64,000 bases of DNA from Cereibacter ovatus (GTDB taxonomy: Bacteria; Pseudomonadota; Alphaproteobacteria; Rhodobacterales; Rhodobacteraceae), in the NCBI RefSeq assembly GCF_900207575.1, contig NZ_OAOQ01000017.1, positions 1-64,000 of the forward strand. The letters are read 5' to 3'. Of this stretch, positions 37,780-45,953 are shown one piece after another (position 1 is the first letter of the stretch; the number at the start of each line of letters is the position of its first letter). The position numbers and the translations under genes are program-made. The notes beneath the pieces are model-generated. The model was not told where the DNA came from. It did no database searches and was given only the letters and a program-made list of their open reading frames with translations.

Positions 37780-39288
37780 ATGCAGGATCAACGCGATGTG
37801 GTGCGGTTCCTGTCCGATCCGGCAACCTATGGTGGCCAGCCGGTCGAGGTGGTCGAGACCCATGGCGCGCAGGTGTTTCTGGTCGGCGATACCGCATGGA
37901 AGATGAAGCGCGCGGTCCGCTATGATTACATGGACCTGTCGACCCTTGCGCAGCGCCACGCGATGCTGCTGCGCGAGCTGGAGTTGAACCGCCCCACCGC
38001 GCCGCAGATCTACCGCGAACTTGTGCCGGTGGTGCGGGGGCCGGGCGGGCTTGCCCTTGGCGGTCCGGGCACGCCGGTCGAATGGCTGTTGCGGATGTGG
38101 CGCTTTCCGGCCGGGGACGAGCTTTTGTCGGTGGCGCTGCGCGGCGGGCTGGACGACGGTCTGGCCGCGGCGCTGGGCCATGCGGTGCAGGCGTTCCACC
38201 GCGCGGCGCCGCTGCGGCCTGCCGATGGCGCGCATCTGATCGCCGAGATCCTGGACGAGCTGGATCGGGTCTTCGCCGACATGGGCGACGCGCTGGGCGG
38301 GCCACGGGTCGCGGCCTTTCATGCCGGGGCGCGGGCGATGCTGGCGCGGGTGGCGCCGCTGCTGACCGCGCGCGGTGCGGGCCATGTCCGGCGCTGTCAT
38401 GGCGATCTGCATCTGCGCAATCTGGTGCTGATCGACGGCCGCCCGGTGCCGTTCGACGCGCTGGAATTCGACGAGAGGCTGGGCACCTGCGATGTGCTTT
38501 ACGATCTGGCCTTTCTGCTGATGGATCTGGATCACCGCGGCCTGCTGCGGCCGGCCAACATCGCGCTGGCGGCATGGTTGCTGGATGCCGATGGCGCCGA
38601 GGATGCGGGGCTGGCCGCGCTGCCGCTGTTTCTGGCGGTGCGGGCGGCGATCCGCGCCATGGTGCTGGTGCAGACCGACCGCGCGCGGGGGCAGGGCGAT
38701 TCGGTCGCCGAAGCGCGGCGCTTTCTGGATGAGGCGCTGGCCGCGCTGGCGCCGCCGCCCGCGCGGCTGATCGCGGTGGGGGGGCTGTCGGGCAGCGGCA
38801 AGACCGTGCTGGCGCGCGGCCTTGCGCCGATGCTGGGCCTGCCGCCCGGCGCGGTGCATCTGCGCACCGATCTGGAACGCAAGGCCATGGCCCATCAGCC
38901 GGAAACCGCGGCCCTTCCCGCCGCTGATTATGCGGCCGGGGCGCGGGGCGCGGTCTATCTGCGGATGCTGGCGCGGGCCGGGGTGATGCTGCGCGCGGGC
39001 TGGCCGGTGCTGGTCGATGCGACCTTTCTGGACCCCGCCGACCGTCAGGCCGCGGCCGATCTGGCGGCCCGGCTGGGGGTGCCCTTCACCGGCCTGTGGC
39101 TGACCGCCCCGCCCGAGGTGCTGCTGGCCCGTGTCCGCGCCCGGCGCGGCGATGCTTCCGACGCGGACGAGGTGGTGGTCAAGGCGCAACTGGCCCGCGA
39201 TCCGGGGGCCGGGATCTGGACGGCGCTGGACGCCGCAGGCCCGCCAGCGGCCGTGCTGCAATCCGCGCGGGCCGTGCTGGCGCCCTAG
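37780..39288 (+). CDS. Aminoglycoside-phosphotransferase-like / P-loop kinase fusion
   Basis: A 502-residue two-domain protein; the start was revised to the ATG at 37780. Residues 25-300 resemble the APH kinase fold: CHGDLHLRNLVL at 206-217 (HGD 207-209, N214) and the metal Asp in ALEFDERLGTCDVLYDLAF. Residues 328-502 form a P-loop kinase-like domain with GGLSGSGKT (334-342), ending AVLAP. Such fusions are common in proteobacteria and are of unknown function; resistance is not implied. Its TAG overlaps the ubiX stop (CTAG at 39285-39288), convergent. Confidence 0.85.
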   Translation: MQDQRDVVRFLSDPATYGGQPVEVVETHGAQVFLVGDTAWKMKRAVRYDYMDLSTLAQRHAMLLRELELNRPTAPQIYRELVPVVRGPGGLALGGPGTPVEWLLRMWRFPAGDELLSVALRGGLDDGLAAALGHAVQAFHRAAPLRPADGAHLIAEILDELDRVFADMGDALGGPRVAAFHAGARAMLARVAPLLTARGAGHVRRCHGDLHLRNLVLIDGRPVPFDALEFDERLGTCDVLYDLAFLLMDLDHRGLLRPANIALAAWLLDADGAEDAGLAALPLFLAVRAAIRAMVLVQTDRARGQGDSVAEARRFLDEALAALAPPPARLIAVGGLSGSGKTVLARGLAPMLGLPPGAVHLRTDLERKAMAHQPETAALPAADYAAGARGAVYLRMLARAGVMLRAGWPVLVDATFLDPADRQAAADLAARLGVPFTGLWLTAPPEVLLARVRARRGDASDADEVVVKAQLARDPGAGIWTALDAAGPPAAVLQSARAVLAP

Positions 39289-39839
39289 CCCCAGGCCTTG
39301 GCCTGCGGGCGGCCCAGGCCCATCAGATCCACCGCACGCGCGGCGATCTGTTCGACGATGGCTTGGACGCTGTCGGGCTTCAGATAGAAGGCGGGCACTG
39401 GCGGGGCCACGATGGCGCCCATTTCGGTCACCGCGGTCATGTTGCGCAGATGCGCAAGCGTCAGCGGGCTTTCCCGCACCAGCAGCACCAGCCGCCGCCG
39501 TTCCTTCAGCTGCACCGAGGCCGCCCGCGTCAGCAGGTTGTCATCCAGCCCATGCGCGATCGCCGCCAACGACCGCATGGAGCACGGCGCCACGATCATC
39601 CCCGCCACCGGCGACGACCCCGAGGCAATGGCCGCGCCCACGTTCATGATCCCATGCACCCGCGTGGCCAGCCCGCGCAGCGCCTCGGGCGCCTCGGGGC
39701 CGATTTCCTCGACCAGCGTGCGTTCGCCGGCCTTTGAAATCACCAGATCGATCTCGGCCCCCAGCGCCGCCAGATGCCGGGCCACGGCCGGCGCAAGGGC
39801 CGCGCCGGATGCGCCGGATACGCCCAGAACGACCCTCAC
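39285..39839 (-). CDS. ubiX: Flavin prenyltransferase UbiX
   Basis: A 184-residue flavoprotein that makes prenylated FMN, the cofactor of UbiD. The start was revised to a GTG at 39839 that overlaps the ubiD stop (GTGA), giving MRVVLGVSGASGAALAPAVA. It has the Rossmann-like GVSGASG loop, then SSPVAGMIVAPCSMRSLAAI and the C-terminal LVLLVRESPLTLAHLRNM. Length fits the family. It is cotranscribed with ubiD, the enzyme that needs its product. Confidence 0.95.
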   Translation of the reverse strand: MRVVLGVSGASGAALAPAVARHLAALGAEIDLVISKAGERTLVEEIGPEAPEALRGLATRVHGIMNVGAAIASGSSPVAGMIVAPCSMRSLAAIAHGLDDNLLTRAASVQLKERRRLVLLVRESPLTLAHLRNMTAVTEMGAIVAPPVPAFYLKPDSVQAIVEQIAARAVDLMGLGRPQAKAWG

Positions 39840-41329
39840 GATTTGATCCTCAGCTTGGCGAGCAGTTGGTCTGCGAAGGCCTCGGCCTCGGGCGACTGGG
39901 CCATGACCTCGCCCCATTCGCGATGGGTTTCGGGGCCGATCTTGTTCGTCGCGTCGATGCCGATCTTGCCCGCCAGCCCCGGCTCGGGCGAGGCGAAATC
40001 CAGGTAATCCATCGGGGTCTTTTCCAGGATCATCACATCGCGCGACGGGTCCATCCGGGTGGCCAGCGCCCAGGCCACATCGTCCCAGTCGCGCGGGTTG
40101 ATGTCGCCATCCACCACGATCACCATCTTGGTGTAGGAAAACTGCGCCAGCATCCCCCACAAGGCCAGCATCACCCGCCGCCCCTGACCGGGATAGCGTT
40201 TGTCGATCGAGACGATGGCAATGCGGTAGGAACAGGCCGCGGGCGGCAGGTAAAGGTCGCGCACCTCGGGGATCTGCTGGCGAAAGACCGGCATCGCCAG
40301 TTCGTTGAACACCTCGCCGATCACCGAAGGTTCATCCGGCGGGCGGCCGGTGTGGGTGGTCAGGTAGAACGGGTCTTTGCGGTGGGTGATCGCGGACACC
40401 CGCATCACCGGGAAATCCTCGACCGAGTTGTAATAGCCGGTATGGTCACCGAACGGACCTTCGGGGGCCATGTCCTCGGGGTGGACCCAGCCTTCCACCA
40501 CGATCTCGGCATTGGCGGGCACCATCAGCGGCACGGTGCGGCCCTGCACCAGCGGCGTCCGCGCGCCCCTCAGCACGCCCGAGAAGGTCAGTTCCGACAC
40601 AGGTTCGGGCAGCGGCAGTGCCGCCGACAGCAAAAGCGCCGGGTCGCAGCCCAGTGCAAGCGCCACCGGCATCGGCTGGCCCGCGCGCATCCATGTCCGG
40701 TAATGGCCCGCGCCGCCGCGATGCGCCAGCCAGCGCATGATCAGCCGGTCGCGCCCGATCACCTGCGCGCGGTAGACCCCGGCGTTATAGTGCAGCGTGT
40801 CTTCGGTGTTGGTGCCATGGGGGCGGGTCAGCACCACCGGCCATGTGACCAGCGGGCCGGCATCGCCGGGCCAGCAGGTCGGCACCGGGATCATGCCCAG
40901 ATCGACGGCCTGTCCTTCATGCACCACCTCTTGCACCTCGGCCGAGCGCACGACCTTGGCCCGCGTGTTCAGCGCCGCCTGCAACTGCGGCCAGCGCGAC
41001 AGCGCGTCCCGCATCCCGGCCACCGGCGCGGGCGCCCGCAGCGCGGCCAGAAAGGCGCCCAGTTCGGGGATCTGGTCCAGCGACAGGCCCAGACCCGCCG
41101 CCACCCGTTCGCGCGTGCCAAAGAGGTTGGCCACCAGCGGCATGGTGGCGGATGTATCGCGCAACTTCTCAAACCGAAGCACCGGGCCGCCGCCGCGCAG
41201 CACCTTCGAGGCCACCGCCGTGGTTTCATGCCGCAGCGAGACCGGATCGGCGATCCGGGCAAGGTCGCCCTGACGGGCGCACCAGTCAAGAAAAGCCCGG
41301 AGATCCGGGAAGATGGGCAGGCTGCGCAT
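39836..41329 (-). CDS. ubiD: 4-hydroxy-3-polyprenylbenzoate decarboxylase UbiD
   Basis: A 497-residue prenyl-FMN-dependent decarboxylase in ubiquinone synthesis. The family's catalytic residues are visible: GVYRAQVIGRDRLIMRWL in the ring-binding region, and PEGPFGDHTGYYNSVEDFPV, which has the E-x-x-F-G-D-H motif. Its stop overlaps ubiX. The start lies 53 bp from an Fnr-type box shared with the divergent ubiT, so it may be under oxygen control. Confidence 0.96.
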   Translation of the reverse strand: MRSLPIFPDLRAFLDWCARQGDLARIADPVSLRHETTAVASKVLRGGGPVLRFEKLRDTSATMPLVANLFGTRERVAAGLGLSLDQIPELGAFLAALRAPAPVAGMRDALSRWPQLQAALNTRAKVVRSAEVQEVVHEGQAVDLGMIPVPTCWPGDAGPLVTWPVVLTRPHGTNTEDTLHYNAGVYRAQVIGRDRLIMRWLAHRGGAGHYRTWMRAGQPMPVALALGCDPALLLSAALPLPEPVSELTFSGVLRGARTPLVQGRTVPLMVPANAEIVVEGWVHPEDMAPEGPFGDHTGYYNSVEDFPVMRVSAITHRKDPFYLTTHTGRPPDEPSVIGEVFNELAMPVFRQQIPEVRDLYLPPAACSYRIAIVSIDKRYPGQGRRVMLALWGMLAQFSYTKMVIVVDGDINPRDWDDVAWALATRMDPSRDVMILEKTPMDYLDFASPEPGLAGKIGIDATNKIGPETHREWGEVMAQSPEAEAFADQLLAKLRIKS

Positions 41330-41381
41330 GAAACCTCACTGTCTTGGGCTTGCGGCCTAGCAGCGCGGGCCGGCCAATTGC

Positions 41382-41395
41382 TTGACATATATCAA
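41382..41395. promoter_or_regulatory. Fnr-type box between ubiD and ubiT
   Basis: TTGAC-ATAT-ATCAA matches the consensus TTGAT-N4-ATCAA at 9 of 10 fixed positions. It lies 53 bp before the ubiD start and 59 bp before the ubiT start, in the 124-bp divergent gap, so it could act on both. Rhodobacter FnrL uses this site type. Confidence 0.7.
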
Positions 41396-41453
41396 TATGG
41401 GCCTGCGGCATGGATGTTAAGGCGTCCCCCGATCCGATCGGAACAGGTGTGCC

Positions 41454-41978
41454 ATGACCAGTCTGCCTACGCTTGCCCCGCCGCTTTCGCGGCTGGTGGG
41501 GCTTTTGCCGAAGCCCCCCGCTTCGGTCGCGCTGACGCTGCTCGCCCGCCGCATCGCAGCGCGCCACCCCGAAATCGTCAGCCGCCTCGGCACCCATGTG
41601 AACGCAAGTTTCGCGCTGGACCCGACCGACCTGCCGGTGGTGATGATTCTCACATTGCCCGCAGGCCAGCCGAAGATCCGGCTGGCGCGGGATGGTTCGG
41701 GTGCGGATTGCCGCATCGCGGGCAAACTGTCGGCGCTGCTGGCGCTGGTGCATGGCGCGGTGGATGGCGATGCGCTGTTCTTCTCGCGCGATCTGGTGAT
41801 CGCGGGGGATACGGCGGCGGCGCTGGCGCTGCGCAATGCCATCGACAATGCCGAACTGGACCTGCTTGAGGAAATCCAGCATGTGGCCCCGCCGCTTGCG
41901 CGTGCGCTTGCGCCCGTCGCCGCGGCCATCGAACGTCAAACCGGCGTGGCGCTTCGCCGCGCCTCCGGAGTGCTCTGA
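41454..41978 (+). CDS. ubiT: SCP2-domain ubiquinone biosynthesis protein UbiT
   Basis: A 174-residue protein with an SCP2 sterol-carrier fold (about 40-150), including HVNASFALDPTDLPVVMILT and a hydrophobic pocket strand. In Escherichia coli UbiT holds ubiquinone intermediates and is needed for oxygen-independent ubiquinone synthesis with UbiU and UbiV. Its stop overlaps the ubiU start (TGATG). An Fnr-type box lies 59 bp upstream, which fits hypoxic induction. Confidence 0.9.
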   Translation: MTSLPTLAPPLSRLVGLLPKPPASVALTLLARRIAARHPEIVSRLGTHVNASFALDPTDLPVVMILTLPAGQPKIRLARDGSGADCRIAGKLSALLALVHGAVDGDALFFSRDLVIAGDTAAALALRNAIDNAELDLLEEIQHVAPPLARALAPVAAAIERQTGVALRRASGVL

Positions 41979-42958
41979 TGGAACTCGTCTGCCCCGCCGG
42001 CACCCCTGCCGCGCTGCGCGCCGCTGTGGAAGCCGGCGCCCACTCGATCTATTGCGGCTTTGCCGATGAAACCAACGCGCGGAACTTTCCCGGCCTGAAC
42101 TTCTCGCCCAAGGAACTGGCCGAGGGTGTGGCCTTCGCCCACAAGCATGGCGCGCATGTTCTGGTGGCGATCAACACCTTCCCGCGGGCGGGGGACGAGA
42201 CGCTGTGGCATCGCAACATCGCCGCCGCCGAAGCCGCCGGCGCCGATGCGGTGATTCTGGCCGACATGGGGCTGCTGGCCCATGCCGCCAAGCACCATCC
42301 GAACCTGCGCCGGCACCTGTCGGTGCAGGCGGCGGCGGCCAATGCCGATGTCATCAACTTCTACGCCCGCGAATTCGGGGTGAAGCGCGTGGTGCTGCCG
42401 CGCGTGCTGACCGTGGCCGAGATCGCCGCGATCAACAAGGAAACCCCCGACGTCGAGACCGAGGTCTTCGTGTTCGGCGGCCTGTGCGTCATGGCCGAGG
42501 GGCGCTGTTCGCTGTCGTCCTATGCCACCGGCCAGTCGCCCAACATGAACGGCGTCTGCTCGCCCGCGGCGCAGGTGGAATATGTCGAAGAGGGCGATCA
42601 GCTGGCCGCGCGTCTGGGCGATTTCACCATCCACCGCGTTGGCAAGGACCAGCCCGCCCCCTATCCGACGCTGTGCAAGGGCTGCTTCACCTCGGGCGAT
42701 CAGGTGGGCCATATCTTCGAGGATGCGGTCAGCCTGAACGCGCAGGACATCCTGCCGCAACTGGCAAAAGCCGGTGTCACCGCGCTGAAGATCGAGGGCC
42801 GCCAGCGGTCGCGGTCGTATGTCGCGCAGGTGGTGCGCAGCTTCCGCGCCGCCGTGGATGCGCTGGCCGCGGGCCAGCCGATGCCGCAAGGCGCGCTGGC
42901 CGCGCTGTCCGAGGGGCAGGCGACCACCACCGGCGCCTATGCCAAGACCTGGAGGTAA
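41978..42958 (+). CDS. ubiU: O2-independent ubiquinone hydroxylation protein UbiU
   Basis: A 326-residue peptidase-U32-family protein. It opens MELVCPAGTPAALRAAVEAG. The four cluster cysteines known in E. coli UbiU (169, 176, 193, 232) align at Cys170 and Cys177 (FGGLCVMAEGRCSLS), Cys194 (NGVCSPA) and Cys233 (TLCKGC). These bind a [4Fe-4S] cluster. UbiU and UbiV together hydroxylate the ring using prephenate as oxygen source, without O2. It is coupled to ubiT and separated by 6 bp from ubiV. Confidence 0.95.
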   Translation: MELVCPAGTPAALRAAVEAGAHSIYCGFADETNARNFPGLNFSPKELAEGVAFAHKHGAHVLVAINTFPRAGDETLWHRNIAAAEAAGADAVILADMGLLAHAAKHHPNLRRHLSVQAAAANADVINFYAREFGVKRVVLPRVLTVAEIAAINKETPDVETEVFVFGGLCVMAEGRCSLSSYATGQSPNMNGVCSPAAQVEYVEEGDQLAARLGDFTIHRVGKDQPAPYPTLCKGCFTSGDQVGHIFEDAVSLNAQDILPQLAKAGVTALKIEGRQRSRSYVAQVVRSFRAAVDALAAGQPMPQGALAALSEGQATTTGAYAKTWR

Positions 42959-42964
42959 AAGGCG

Positions 42965-43861
42965 ATGGATCTGACAATCGGACCGAACCTGTTCTTCTGG
43001 GAAGCCTCGCAGGTGCGCGACTTCTACGCGAAGATCGCCGACGAATCCCCCGCCGCCCGCGTCGTGGTGGGCGAGGTCGTCTGTTCAAAGCGGCTGCCGT
43101 TCTGGCAGGGGGAAATTCCGGTCGCGGTCGACCGGCTGAAGGCCGCCGGCAAAGAGGTGTGGATCTCGTCGCTTGCGCTGGTCACGCTGAAGCGCGAACG
43201 GCAGTTGACGGAAGAACTGATCGACGCCGGCGCCGGTATCGAGATCGCAGATCTGACCGCGCTGGCCTATATTCCGGCGGGTGTGCCGTTCTCGGTCAGC
43301 CCGCTGATCAACGTCTATAACATCGGCACGCTGGACTGGCTGGCCTCGCGCGGGGCGGCACGGATCTGCCTGCCGAACGAACTGCCGATGGAGTCGATCG
43401 CCAAGCTGGCCCGTGCCGGCAAGGAACGCGGTGTCGCGGTCGAAGTCTGGGGCTTTGGCCGCCAGCCGCTGGCGATTTCGGGGCGGTGCTACCATGCGCG
43501 GCTGCATGACCGGATCAAGGACAGCTGCCAGTTCATCTGCAACGCCGACCCCGACGGGCGCGAGGTCGATACGCTGGACGGCGAGCAGTTCCTGGCGGTG
43601 AACGGGGTGCAGACGCTGTCCTGCGCCACATCCTTCGCGGGCCGCGAGATCCCGGCGCTGCTGAAGGCCGATGTCGCCTCGTTGCGGCTGTCGCCTCATA
43701 CTGGCGACATGGTGGCGCTGACCCGCGCCTTCGATGCCGCGCTGAAAGCAGGTGCCTGCACCGACGAGCTTGAGGCCGCCGCCCGCGCCGTCGCCCCCGG
43801 CGGGCAACTGGCCAACGGCTATCTGCACGCCCGCGCCGGCGCCGAATGGGTCGACGCCTGA
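42965..43861 (+). CDS. ubiV: O2-independent ubiquinone hydroxylation protein UbiV
   Basis: A 298-residue U32-family partner of UbiU. It opens MDLTIGPNLFFWEASQVRDF. The expected [4Fe-4S] cysteines are present at Cys40 (VGEVVCSKR), Cys175 (GRCYHARLHDR), Cys188 and Cys192 (DSCQFICNAD). This matches the E. coli set (39, 180, 193, 197) in spacing. It is the last gene of the ubiTUV operon, followed by a strong terminator. Confidence 0.95.
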   Translation: MDLTIGPNLFFWEASQVRDFYAKIADESPAARVVVGEVVCSKRLPFWQGEIPVAVDRLKAAGKEVWISSLALVTLKRERQLTEELIDAGAGIEIADLTALAYIPAGVPFSVSPLINVYNIGTLDWLASRGAARICLPNELPMESIAKLARAGKERGVAVEVWGFGRQPLAISGRCYHARLHDRIKDSCQFICNADPDGREVDTLDGEQFLAVNGVQTLSCATSFAGREIPALLKADVASLRLSPHTGDMVALTRAFDAALKAGACTDELEAAARAVAPGGQLANGYLHARAGAEWVDA

Positions 43862-43919
43862 GATTGCGAAACATTCTCAAGGCGGAACAAAGGCTTGCCT
43901 GATCCCGCCTGTTGCTGAT

Positions 43920-43950
43920 AAAGCGGCCGCCTTGCAAGGGCGGCCGCTTT
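43920..43950 (+). terminator. Rho-independent terminator of ubiTUV
   Basis: A perfect 12-bp stem (AAAGCGGCCGCC at 43920-43931, GGCGGCCGCTTT at 43939-43950) with a 7-nt loop ends in TTTT. It lies 59 bp past the ubiV stop. Confidence 0.85.
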
Positions 43951-44021
43951 TGCATCCGGCGCCATTTGCATCTTGCGCCGCCCGCCCATGACCATCCGCC
44001 ATGACCACCCGGAGTCCTCGC

Positions 44022-44909
44022 ATGTCTCAGACCGTGAAGCTTGCTGTGGGAAGCCTGCTTGTGGGCCTGCTGGTTCTGGGGCTGAAGACGCTGGCGTGGT
44101 GGATGACCGGATCGGTCGCGCTGCTGTCGGATGCGATGGAAAGCACGGTGAACGTGGTTGCGGCCATGGTCGCGCTGATCGCGGTGCGGGTGGCGGCTAT
44201 TCCGGCCGATGCGAACCACCCCTACGGCCACCACAAGGCGGAATTTCTTAGCGCGGTGCTGGAAGGCGTGATGATCGTCATTGCGGCGCTGCTGATCCTG
44301 CGCGAGGCGAGTCTGGCCTTTCTTGACCCCAAGCCGCTGATTGCGCCCTTTGACGGGCTGGTGGTCAATGCGGTTGCGACCGCCGTGAACGGCATCTGGT
44401 GCTGGGTGCTGCTTTCGGGCGGGCGGCGGCTTCTGTCGCCGGCGCTGGTGGCGGACGGGCGGCATCTTCTGGCCGATGTCGTCTCGTCTGTGGGGGTGAC
44501 GCTGGGGGTGTTGGCCGCGATCCTGACCGGCTGGCACTGGCTGGACCCGGCGCTGGCGGCGCTGGTGGCGGTAAACGTGCTGTGGTCGGGGTGGAAGGTG
44601 ATGTCGGCCTCGGTCAGCGGGTTGATGGACGAATCCCTGCCCGACGAGACACTGGCCCGCGTGCGCGAGGTGATCTCGACCGAGGCCGTGGGCGCGGTCG
44701 AGGCGCATGACCTGCGCACCCGCCATGCGGGCCGCGTGACCTTCATCGATTTTCACCTTGTCGTCACCGGCGCCACCACGGTGGCCGCCGCCCATGACAT
44801 CTGCGACCGGATCGAGGCGGCGCTGCATGCGGCGGTGCCCCACAGCCGTGTCAGCATCCATGTCGAACCCGAACACAAGGCCAAGCACAACGGAATCGTG
44901 GTGCTGTAG
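44022..44909 (+). CDS. Cation diffusion facilitator transporter
   Basis: A 295-residue CDF exporter of divalent metal ions such as zinc, iron or manganese. The start was moved to the ATG at 44022 behind GGAG; the ATG at 44001 has no ribosome site. Helix 2 carries the metal residues GSVALLSDAMES, helix 5 HLLADVVSS. The HPYGHHKAEF loop lies between helices 2 and 3. A cytoplasmic C-domain ends with the metal-binding HIHVEPEHK-like SIHVEPEHKAKHN. Metal specificity is not assignable. It stands before the RND pair but probably as its own unit. Confidence 0.92.
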   Translation: MSQTVKLAVGSLLVGLLVLGLKTLAWWMTGSVALLSDAMESTVNVVAAMVALIAVRVAAIPADANHPYGHHKAEFLSAVLEGVMIVIAALLILREASLAFLDPKPLIAPFDGLVVNAVATAVNGIWCWVLLSGGRRLLSPALVADGRHLLADVVSSVGVTLGVLAAILTGWHWLDPALAALVAVNVLWSGWKVMSASVSGLMDESLPDETLARVREVISTEAVGAVEAHDLRTRHAGRVTFIDFHLVVTGATTVAAAHDICDRIEAALHAAVPHSRVSIHVEPEHKAKHNGIVVL

Positions 44910-44940
44910 CCCGGCCGGGCTTGATCCGCGGGGGGCATGG

Positions 44941-44964
44941 TTATATTCGACGGAATGAATATAA
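44941..44964 (+). promoter_or_regulatory. Perfect palindromic operator before the RND pair
   Basis: TTATATTC (44941-44948) and GAATATAA (44957-44964) are perfect 8-bp arms around an 8-bp spacer. It lies 35 bp before the adaptor start. The core ATTC-N8-GAAT matches sites bound by SqrR/BigR-type ArsR repressors. No ArsR gene is in the window. Confidence 0.6.
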
Positions 44965-44999
44965 CGCGGCCGCCCGCGGCCCAGTATCGGACCCGAGCC

Positions 45000-45953
45000 A
45001 TGACCCGCCTGATCCTTGCGGCGCTTCTGCTGCTTTTGCCCCTGCCCAGCCTTGCCCAGCCGCTGGCCCTGACCACGGTGACAGACTGGAAGGCGGTCTA
45101 TGGCCGGATCGAGGCGAAGGACCGCATCCCGGCGCGGTCGCGCCTTGGCGGCACGCTGGTCGCGCTGTCGGTGGCCGAAGGCGACATGGTCCGCGCGGGG
45201 CAGGTGCTGGCCGAGGTGGTGGATGAAAAGATCGGCTTCCAGCTTGCCGCCATCGATGCCGTGCGCGAGGCACTGGAAGCGGAACTGGCCAATGCGAAAA
45301 CCGAATTGCAGCGCGTGAACGATCTGCTGGCGCGCGGCGTGTCCACCACGCAGCAGGCCGATGCGCTGCGCACGCAGGTGCAGGTGCTGACCGGCCGGCT
45401 GGCCGCGAACCATGCCGAACGGCAGGTGCTGGAACAGCAGGCGGCCGAGGGTCGGGTGCTGGCGCCGATCACGGGCCGGGTGCTGACGGTGCCGGTGGCC
45501 GCCGGCGCGGTGGTGCTGCCCGGCGAGGCGGTGGCCACCATCGGCGGCGGCGGCTTTTTCCTGCGCCTTGCGGTGCCCGAACGCCATGCCACCCTGCTGG
45601 CCGAGGGCGATGCCATCGTGATCGAAGGGGCCTCTGGGCCGACCTCGGGGCGGCTTGCCCGGCTTTACCCGCTGATCGAAGGCGGCCGGGTCATCGCCGA
45701 TGTCGAAGTGCCGGGCCTGCCCGACGCCTTCGTGGATGCCCGGGTGCTGGTGCGTCTGCCGGTGGGCCAGCGTCAGGCGCTTCTGGTGCCGGAAGCCGCT
45801 GTCAGTTTCCGCGGCGGGCTGGATTTCGTCCGCGCCGGCGGGGCCGAGCGTGCGGTGGTTCTGGGCGGCCGCCATGTGATCGACGGCCAGCCCATGGTCG
45901 AGGTGCTCAGCGGCCTGCGTCCCGGCGACGAACTGGAGAGCGGCCATGAATGA
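45000..45953 (+). CDS. RND efflux periplasmic adaptor (membrane fusion protein)
   Basis: A 317-residue HlyD/AcrA-type adaptor. The start was revised to the ATG at 45000, which gives a signal peptide ending PSLAQ. Barrel-sandwich lipoyl halves (SRLGGTLVALSVAEGDMVRA and VLAPITGRVLTVPVAAGAVV) flank a short coiled-coil hairpin (about 75-135). A beta-barrel and membrane-proximal domain follow. It is shorter than AcrA and has no lipobox. It overlaps the RND gene by 8 bp. No outer-membrane channel gene is present nearby. Confidence 0.9.
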   Translation: MTRLILAALLLLLPLPSLAQPLALTTVTDWKAVYGRIEAKDRIPARSRLGGTLVALSVAEGDMVRAGQVLAEVVDEKIGFQLAAIDAVREALEAELANAKTELQRVNDLLARGVSTTQQADALRTQVQVLTGRLAANHAERQVLEQQAAEGRVLAPITGRVLTVPVAAGAVVLPGEAVATIGGGGFFLRLAVPERHATLLAEGDAIVIEGASGPTSGRLARLYPLIEGGRVIADVEVPGLPDAFVDARVLVRLPVGQRQALLVPEAAVSFRGGLDFVRAGGAERAVVLGGRHVIDGQPMVEVLSGLRPGDELESGHE

